64,000 nucleotides of DNA. Source: Piezodorus guildinii. Its lineage: Eukaryota > Arthropoda > Insecta > Hemiptera > Pentatomidae. Where the stretch lies: contig CM041292.1 of assembly GCA_023052935.1 (NCBI GenBank), positions 139,328,951 through 139,392,950 on the forward strand, given 5' to 3'. This document shows, piece after piece, positions 58,583 through 64,000 of the stretch. A program made the position numbers and the translations under genes. The stretch's first letter is position 1; every line of letters starts with the position of its first letter. Below the pieces are notes generated by a model, which saw only the letters and a list, made by a program, of their open reading frames with translations, did no database searches and was not told where the DNA came from.

Positions 58583-59029
58583 ATGAGATCACACCTCGAT
58601 TCACCCTTCTATTACGATAATAAATAATGGCATATTTTGTAATGCAGATTATATTCATTTTTCTCTTTGCTCTTATTAAAGCATCCACTCCTTTGTAGTC
58701 AACGCATGAAAGGGCGACATGATTGTCATTGTCTTCCATTCATTGTGAGAAAGCCCACGATCACTTCCGGGAAACTTCACCATCCTCAGTTTAACGTTTA
58801 AATTGCCATGTGAAGATTACGACTTCGAGTTATCTAATCCAGAGTTTCGAATCACTCAATTGTGATAGTACAATTCAATTAAGTAATATGAATGATTAGT
58901 TTGTAAAAACACACAAACTTATTATGTATGTTATCATGGCAACAACCTACATATTCATGTGTTTTATAATATTGAATGTACATCCGAATCTTCCTGAAGT
59001 ACATATCGCCTTAGGGTTGGGTAGTATAT
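58583..59029. other. Intergenic DNA, nothing recognised
   Basis: Slightly GC-richer around 58.7-58.8 kb; no motif. Confidence 0.35.
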
Positions 59030-59297
59030 ATATAGTAGTACATATCGCCTGTGGTGTGTACGTAACGGCCTTCTGTGCCCATGGTCGCCGGTTCAAATCC
59101 ATATATAACCCTTGGAATTTTTATCTGGAGTGAAAAATCCTCTGATATCCAGTTTTTTGGAGGAGACGTTGAATGTTGGTCTTGAGGCTTAGCGGTGTCA
59201 GGTACTAAGCAAATTAATTAATTAAACCTAATTAAACCAGGATAAGAAAATTTTAGGACTCCCTCTGATGAGCCTCCGTACCATAAATTGACGAGAA
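59030..59297 (+). mobile_element. SINE S2, old copy
   Basis: GTACGTAACGGCCTTCTGTG, GCCGGTTCAAATCC B box, GGAGTGAAAAATCCTC, GGTGTCAGGTACTAAG and TTTTAGGACTCCCTCTG follow the reference in order. Confidence 0.7.
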
Positions 59298-59359
59298 AAA
59301 AAACAAAAAAAAACAGGTACCTTTCGAAAGCAATATAACCGTTCATTTTACGCCCAACA

Positions 59360-59525
59360 CCTCAATCAAGTGGGTACCCAAAAATGGGGAAAAAACCTGG
59401 CGGCTGAGCGTGATCTCGGCCGAATCACCTCATTGCACGGCCGTTGGCCTAGAAACAGTACGAATCTCTACATGTACTGAACCAAACCAAAACTCTTCAT
59501 AGGTTTTAGTGGTTTTTATGCAAAA
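59360..59525 (+). mobile_element. SINE S1, 3' part
   Basis: GTGGGTACCCAAAAATGGGG, AACCTGGCGGCTGAGCGTGA, CACGGCCGTTGGCCTAGAAA and GTACGAATCTCTACATGTAC; tRNA-like head missing. Confidence 0.8.
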
Positions 59526-59539
59526 AACTAACCAGCTGA

Positions 59540-59790
59540 TATAAATGTCTAGGTGTTAGGATCATCGTTGAATGGACGAGTATTTTTGTGGTGAATTTCC
59601 AGTAGTTTCCAGAATGGTCCAGTAGTTTCGGAGATATGCGGCGAACGGCGGACGGATTCTACTTATTCGTTATTCGGATTCTACACATCTTGAAACGTAA
59701 ACTCTCAAATTTTGAGCAGGGGTAATTTTTTTTTTTGGTCAATTACAAAGGTTGATTTTTGAAAATAATAAACCAAAACAGGAAATATTG
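59540..59790 (+). repeat. Family B right-end fragment
   Basis: GGTGTTAGGATCATCGTTG, CAGTAGTTTCGGAGATATGC, GGCGAACGGCGGACGG, ATTCTACACATCTTGAAACG and the AATAATAAACCAAAAC end, as at 53.2-53.4 kb. Confidence 0.7.
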
Positions 59791-60600
59791 GGTGAATAAT
59801 TATATTTATGTCGCAAAACTAAAACAATTGGAGAGATAATTATTGCAACGTTTTTAACAAATTAAAGCTGACTTGTATAAATTACTGAAACTGTATATGG
59901 AAGAGGCGTAAAAAGATTAATATACAAAATGATTAATTATAATTTTATTTTAATGGAATGTTTTGTAGAAGCATAATTATTCTTTAGTAACTCCAGAATA
60001 AAATAAGGCCAAGCCTTGAGACATGTCAATTCGTTACTAGGAAAATATCTCCGTGAATAGATCATATTATAGATAGATTCAGTTCGATTCAATCCTTAGA
60101 TCAGCTATGAAATAAACCACAATTTTTCGAATATGCTTAGGCAGCAGTAATGTTGATAGATGCAAATGGACGGTTGTTCTCTTCACTGTGGCCGAGGAGT
60201 GAGTGACTGGAGGCTCAATAGGTATCATCTGGAGAGGGAGGAGGTCAGAGAGGAAGGGGGACAACGGCTGGAGAGAATTCCCGATCTTGACACTTTTGAT
60301 ATTCCATATGTGGTGTAAATGAAATACCATGGTCTGTTCCAAAATTATCTTGACGAGTGACCAGCTAATTGAAGAATTGGAAGAATGCAATGGAATGAGG
60401 ATTAGCATTACACATATGCTTGCAGTCCATGTCGTATAGAAAAGGAAGAGGTTGGAGGGTGCATTTAATATTACCATTAAAATTCAATTTTACTGTCATC
60501 GTAAATATTAACGTTTATTTAATTTAGCCACTTCAGAAATGAGGTGGGAAACTAAGAGACAAAAGGATCAGAGGACCTGGGATGTTTGGATCGAGGCACC
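59791..60600. other. DNA with one unassigned 132-codon minus frame
   Basis: The minus frame 60079-60477 starts MVILNAPSNLFLFYTTWTAS; it has no domain I know and no supporting splice or promoter signals. Not called as a gene. Confidence 0.25.
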
Positions 60601-60602
60601 TT

Positions 60603-60657
60603 TACCAACCTGTTATGTGATACTTTACCAACCTGTTATGTGATACTTTACCAACCT
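60603..60657 (+). repeat. 22-bp tandem repeat
   Basis: TTTACCAACCTGTTATGTGA plus TAC repeated two and a half times, perfect copies. Confidence 0.85.
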
Positions 60658-60830
60658 GAGCAAGGAGGTGATTTAGCCGAGATCACGCATGACCTCCAGC
60701 TTTTCCTCCAATTAAGGGTACCCACATTGCAATGGACGGGTACGTCCAATGAAGATCGCCCGACCTGAAAGTCAATCCCCCTTTTGTTTTAACAGAATAA
60801 AAAAATTATCCTTCCTCACAGACCGAACGA
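60658..60830 (-). mobile_element. SINE S1, partial old copy
   Basis: GGAGGTGATTTAGCCGAGAT, CACGCATGACCTCCAGCTTT, AATTAAGGGTACCCAC and CGCCCGACCTGAAAGTC track the S1 reverse strand at 17.73-17.87 kb. Confidence 0.6.
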
Positions 60831-61049
60831 AATACATTTTTATAACAATATAAATTGTTTGTTTATTAAATGACATTCTATGCTGTTGAATCCTGAATGT
60901 TGATTATCCAGATTTAATTAAGAATATTATAAAAATTTGTAAATGAGTAAGAAAAGGTGAAAATTAATGCATGTTTTTTTTTTTTTTTTTTTTTAACCGC
61001 CAGTCAGAAGTTTCAAGTAATCCGTGGAGGGAAAAGAAATTAAACATAA

Positions 61050-61385
61050 TAATAATAATAATAGGCTTACCGAACCCGAAGGTTCGATGCCGATACCACC
61101 AAACTTCGCCTGCATAGACTCGTCCAATGTTCACGGTCAAGCCCAAGCCCCCGAGATCAGCCTTAATGCAATCCTCCATCGACGCTTCGGCCTACCTTTC
61201 GGACGCCTACCAGTCGGTTCAGCGAATACCAACTTTCTCGGAATCCGTTCCTCACTAAGCCCAACAACTTAACGCGCCCATTTGAGTCTCCGCGATGCTA
61301 TCAACTCAATTATATTCACAGGGTACAAACTCCGCAATTCCGCGTTACGCAACCTTCTAAACTCCCAGTGGCCTCATCTCTCTTT
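61050..61385 (-). mobile_element. RTE/CR1-like LINE C-terminal fragment
   Basis: Minus reading: RLRNAELRSLY, then KWAR-VVGLSEERIPRKLVF, AEPTGRRPKGRPKRRW, MEDCIKADLGGLGL. GRRPxGRPxxRWxDxIxxDL is the shared end of these LINEs. The simple-repeat tail is (TAT)n (AATAATAATAATAATA on the plus strand at 61.05 kb). GC content well above the surroundings, so possibly fairly young. Confidence 0.78.
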
Positions 61386-62564
61386 GGACCAAATAAATAC
61401 TGACTGGAAAATTAAACATACCAGAATATATTTTAGTTAAACTCAATCAACGTAATTATTAAAAAAGACCTCAATTTCTTTTACTCCGTAGGATCTTGAA
61501 AAACGTTCATGTTATGTATTCATACTTATTTTTGCTGCAAACCAATACGTCTTGGGCAATATTTCTTAGTAAAAAAAAAGCTACTTACAAGTCTGTAAAT
61601 GAAATAGCAATATCATTAAATGCCTCGATCATTTCTATTTCATTTCATTTCTTCAATCTCAATTTATTTATCGTTATCATCGTAGCAAATGTGTGATTAT
61701 TTATAGCATTATACACGTATCCATGAATGATCAATTTTTTTTTTTTTTTTTTTGCATATATTTGGGTTAGCGTAAAGTTGAAAACTCTGAATTTCGAATT
61801 ATACAATGCACCCTGCTGACCTTTCGAACCAGTCCAGTCAGTATTCAGGATTCTCTCCATAAATTTTCAACTTCCTTGTTTTATAAATCCTCCAGTGATG
61901 AGCCGTGTTTAGCTAAATAAGTCTGTGATTAATAGATGATTCGGTTAAATAACAAGATAACAGCTTCTTGTGGTAGAACATTCGTAGGATTCACAGGCAC
62001 TTTCTCAATCCCTTAAGCGCTGAACTCACAGCAGTTTCAATTATTCTCAGGATAAATTTCTTTTATCAGATGGTTAATGAATAGTGAAAATCATGAACTA
62101 ACACAGCCTGCTACCTAGGTCTTGTCGTGTTGCATATAGGGATAGGAAAAACTGTTATTTTTTCTGTTAATGTTTTGTAGTAATTTGCTTAGAATGTATT
62201 TTAAAAGATCTTGAAGAAGAGGGAAGAACATTGATCTATAATTATAGATACAATATATTTTGGAAGAAATAAAACAACATAATTTTTTTTTTTTACCTCG
62301 AGTAATTACTATAATTCTTCCGCATTAAACAATATTATCATTATAATATATAATTGACATGATGCACATCGAAGCCTCACAGTACCTATTCGGATCAAAA
62401 TAGTATTTTCATATTATTCACCTCGCTTGCGTTGTTCGACAGGGAGCAGTTTTACATCCTTACTTTTAACCATTAACACTACTTCAATAACATTTCTGAA
62501 CTATAAATGCGCTACCATTGCAACTATCGCCTATTGTGTAGCGGTTTACAGCTGTAGTCTAAGC
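61386..62564. other. A+T-rich DNA, no gene established
   Basis: T-run at 61734-61753. Frames at 61496-61696 and 61645-61860 show no motif. Confidence 0.4.
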
Positions 62565-63153
62565 CACTGACTCCCCAAAAAAAAATTTCGCGGACCCTTC
62601 AATCAATGTCAAATATCCCTATTTTTTTTTAAATCCTAAAAATTGTATGTATTTTAGATTTTTTAGTTGGCTACACCATATCACGTTTAATTCACGCGAA
62701 ATAAAACTGCTGCCGAAACTCAGTATGATATAAAAAAAGTTTAAGGTTAAGAAAAAAAAAAAAAAAAATTCAAGATCTAGCAGTTAACTTCAGTACTCAT
62801 AAAATAATTGAATATTTTTCATTAACTTATATGACACACCTGTCCTTTAATATTATTATTTTTGAAATGTTAGAAAATTACCAATTTTAAGATTGTTATT
62901 GAGCAGTAGCATTCTCTTGTCAGTGATCAATAGATGTAATTATATCATATATGATATTTTTATATCAGTTGTTATATATCTTCGTGTTATATCAGTTAAA
63001 ATTTCGACTTTGTCTGTATAGAGCATGTTTGATTATTATTAAGAGCTAAGGCTTTACAATATTTAACGTCAAGGTAATTTAAAACTATTTGCCTGTGACA
63101 TTTCGCAGACCACTTGGACATCATCTACGGACCTCCAGGGTTGGGAATCACTG
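62565..63153. mobile_element. hAT-like non-autonomous element (MITE)
   Basis: Left end CACTGACTCCCC, then GCGGACCC; right end (reversed) CAGTGATTCCCAACCCTGG, then GGTCTGCG. These imperfect inverted termini and the CAGTG start are typical of hAT-derived elements. Flanks GTCTAAGC (62557-62564) and GTCTAAAT (63154-63161) agree in 6 of 8, fitting an aged 8-bp duplication. About 590 bp, no coding frame. Confidence 0.5.
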
Positions 63154-63224
63154 GTCTAAATCAAACTGCAGCAGAATCGGCATGTAAATCATTCTGTCAA
63201 GTGATGCAACCAATGAAAGAAATA

Positions 63225-63415
63225 CCTTTTTTTTTGTTCCCCTTTACCTAACCTTAGATAAACGGGGGCCAGAGAAGAGTGCGGGAATAAATGGCGAAAT
63301 AAAAGCCACCGGCATCGAACGCGAACTTGTTATTATTCGAATCCATATTTCTGGTCATTTGTAGTTGCTGGGCAATGCGCGTTCACTAAGCTACTCAGTC
63401 ACCTGCCCCCTACGC
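63225..63415 (-). mobile_element. tRNA-like SINE, group S5 (tentative)
   Basis: Minus strand: GGGGGCAGGTGACTGAGTAG head, GCGTTCGATGCCGG as B-box-like, TCTTCTCTGGCCCCCG, and an A-rich end (T-run at 63228-63236). Resembles 15955-16140. Confidence 0.4.
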
Positions 63416-63834
63416 TGTGATGTATTTGTTATTCAGAAACAAATAATCTGCATTCAAAATATCTACATGAATACAAATATTTTAACCATTGACGATTTCC
63501 GAATTTATACAGATAAGACACATAAATTTCTGAATATCTTATAAACCCTTTCTAACCTTATTTTCCACGATCTAAACAGATTCTAGTTGCTTGGCAATTA
63601 TTATGGCATTATTATCTTCTCTTAAAATTTAAGTATGTGCCTAGTTAGTCTGTTTTAAAATCATATGAAAAATAAAAATTCATTCTGGGATCAAGTCCCT
63701 TAGGATAAAAAAATGAACAAAAAGAAATTCTTATGGTCCGGTTACATTAACAAATTAAAATATAAAAGATAAAACAATATATCTATAAATCTTTGCAAAT
63801 TTGTACACACACACAAATATATTTATACTATATT

Positions 63835-64000
63835 TTACAATGGAGCGGGAGATTGATATACCAGTAGGTAGTGGAAGAGTTGATGTTTAAAGGAAGGAAG
63901 AGGGGTATCTTTACGGATAGAGATAGGCAGCGAATTACAGAAGGATGAGGAACGAAAGAGAAGCGATTTTAAAATGATGCATTTTTATGTGATGGGTATA
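63835..64000 (-). mobile_element. LINE (CR1/Rex-like) C-terminus, runs off the window
   Basis: Minus reading: FCNSLPISIRKDTPLPSFKH, QLFHYLLVYQSPAPL and TAA (63835-63837). WNSLPxxIR...SLxxFKxxLxxxL is the usual end of CR1/Rex/jockey-group proteins in which RT ends close to the stop. An (AC)n tract just downstream (63.80-63.82 kb) may be its tail. The rest lies beyond 64000. Confidence 0.65.

Noticed and set aside
60079..60477. 132-codon minus frame as a host gene
   Set aside because: No domain, no signal peptide or splice context that I can defend.

Overview
The window looks like a piece of an A+T-rich animal genome, most likely an insect. The evidence is non-LTR retrotransposons of jockey, RTE-like and R2-like types, mariner remnants, several tRNA-derived SINE families, short introns with canonical splice sites and a secreted glutamine-rich protein gene. 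The mix reminds me of sap-feeding Hemiptera such as planthoppers, but that is a guess from family style. There are no operons, no prokaryotic genes and no convincing structural RNA gene. Nearly all long open frames are pieces of transposons or low-complexity DNA.

Layout. 0-12.7 kb: a broken R2-like element, then nested copies of an A+T-rich repeat (family A, ends ACTTTCACTTAC / GTAAGTGAAAGT) and one good SINE. 12.7-15.0 kb: a 5'-truncated jockey element with an exact 13-bp target-site duplication. 15-24 kb: SINEs, a decayed LINE and a 21-bp minisatellite. 24.6-31.5 kb: a transposon graveyard with jockey, two R2-like pieces, an RTE-like tail and two large inverted repeats. 34.4-36.5 kb: an RTE-like element with a near-complete reverse transcriptase, broken by two one-base frameshifts. 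36.5-36.8 kb: a 282-bp palindromic insertion carrying two facing hammerhead-ribozyme-like cores, flanked by a 13-bp target-site duplication. 38.5-39.6 kb: the one convincing host gene, on the minus strand, coding for a small secreted Q/P/Y-rich protein. 40-49 kb: a possible first exon of a second gene, a direct repeat, a mariner pseudogene split by a SINE, and a small polyadenylated retrocopy whose empty site is visible 4 kb away. 49-53.5 kb: a second A+T-rich repeat family (family B). 54.7-64 kb: jockey fragments on both strands, a second mariner remnant, microsatellites, a hAT-like non-autonomous element, and a LINE end running off the window.

The most interesting signal is a recurring motif, CUGANGA-like core + hairpin + GAAACGUY, at about eight places between 24.6 and 57.1 kb, several in inverted pairs. 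This is the signature of hammerhead ribozymes carried by Penelope-like elements and related retroposons. The 36.7-kb copies keep the core and helices almost intact; the others are decayed.

Names used below: S1, S2, S3, S4 and S5 are tRNA-like SINE groups, A and B are A+T-rich repeat families, and C is a duplicated unit. All are labels made for this window, not database names. No database search was possible; assignments rest on motif reading.
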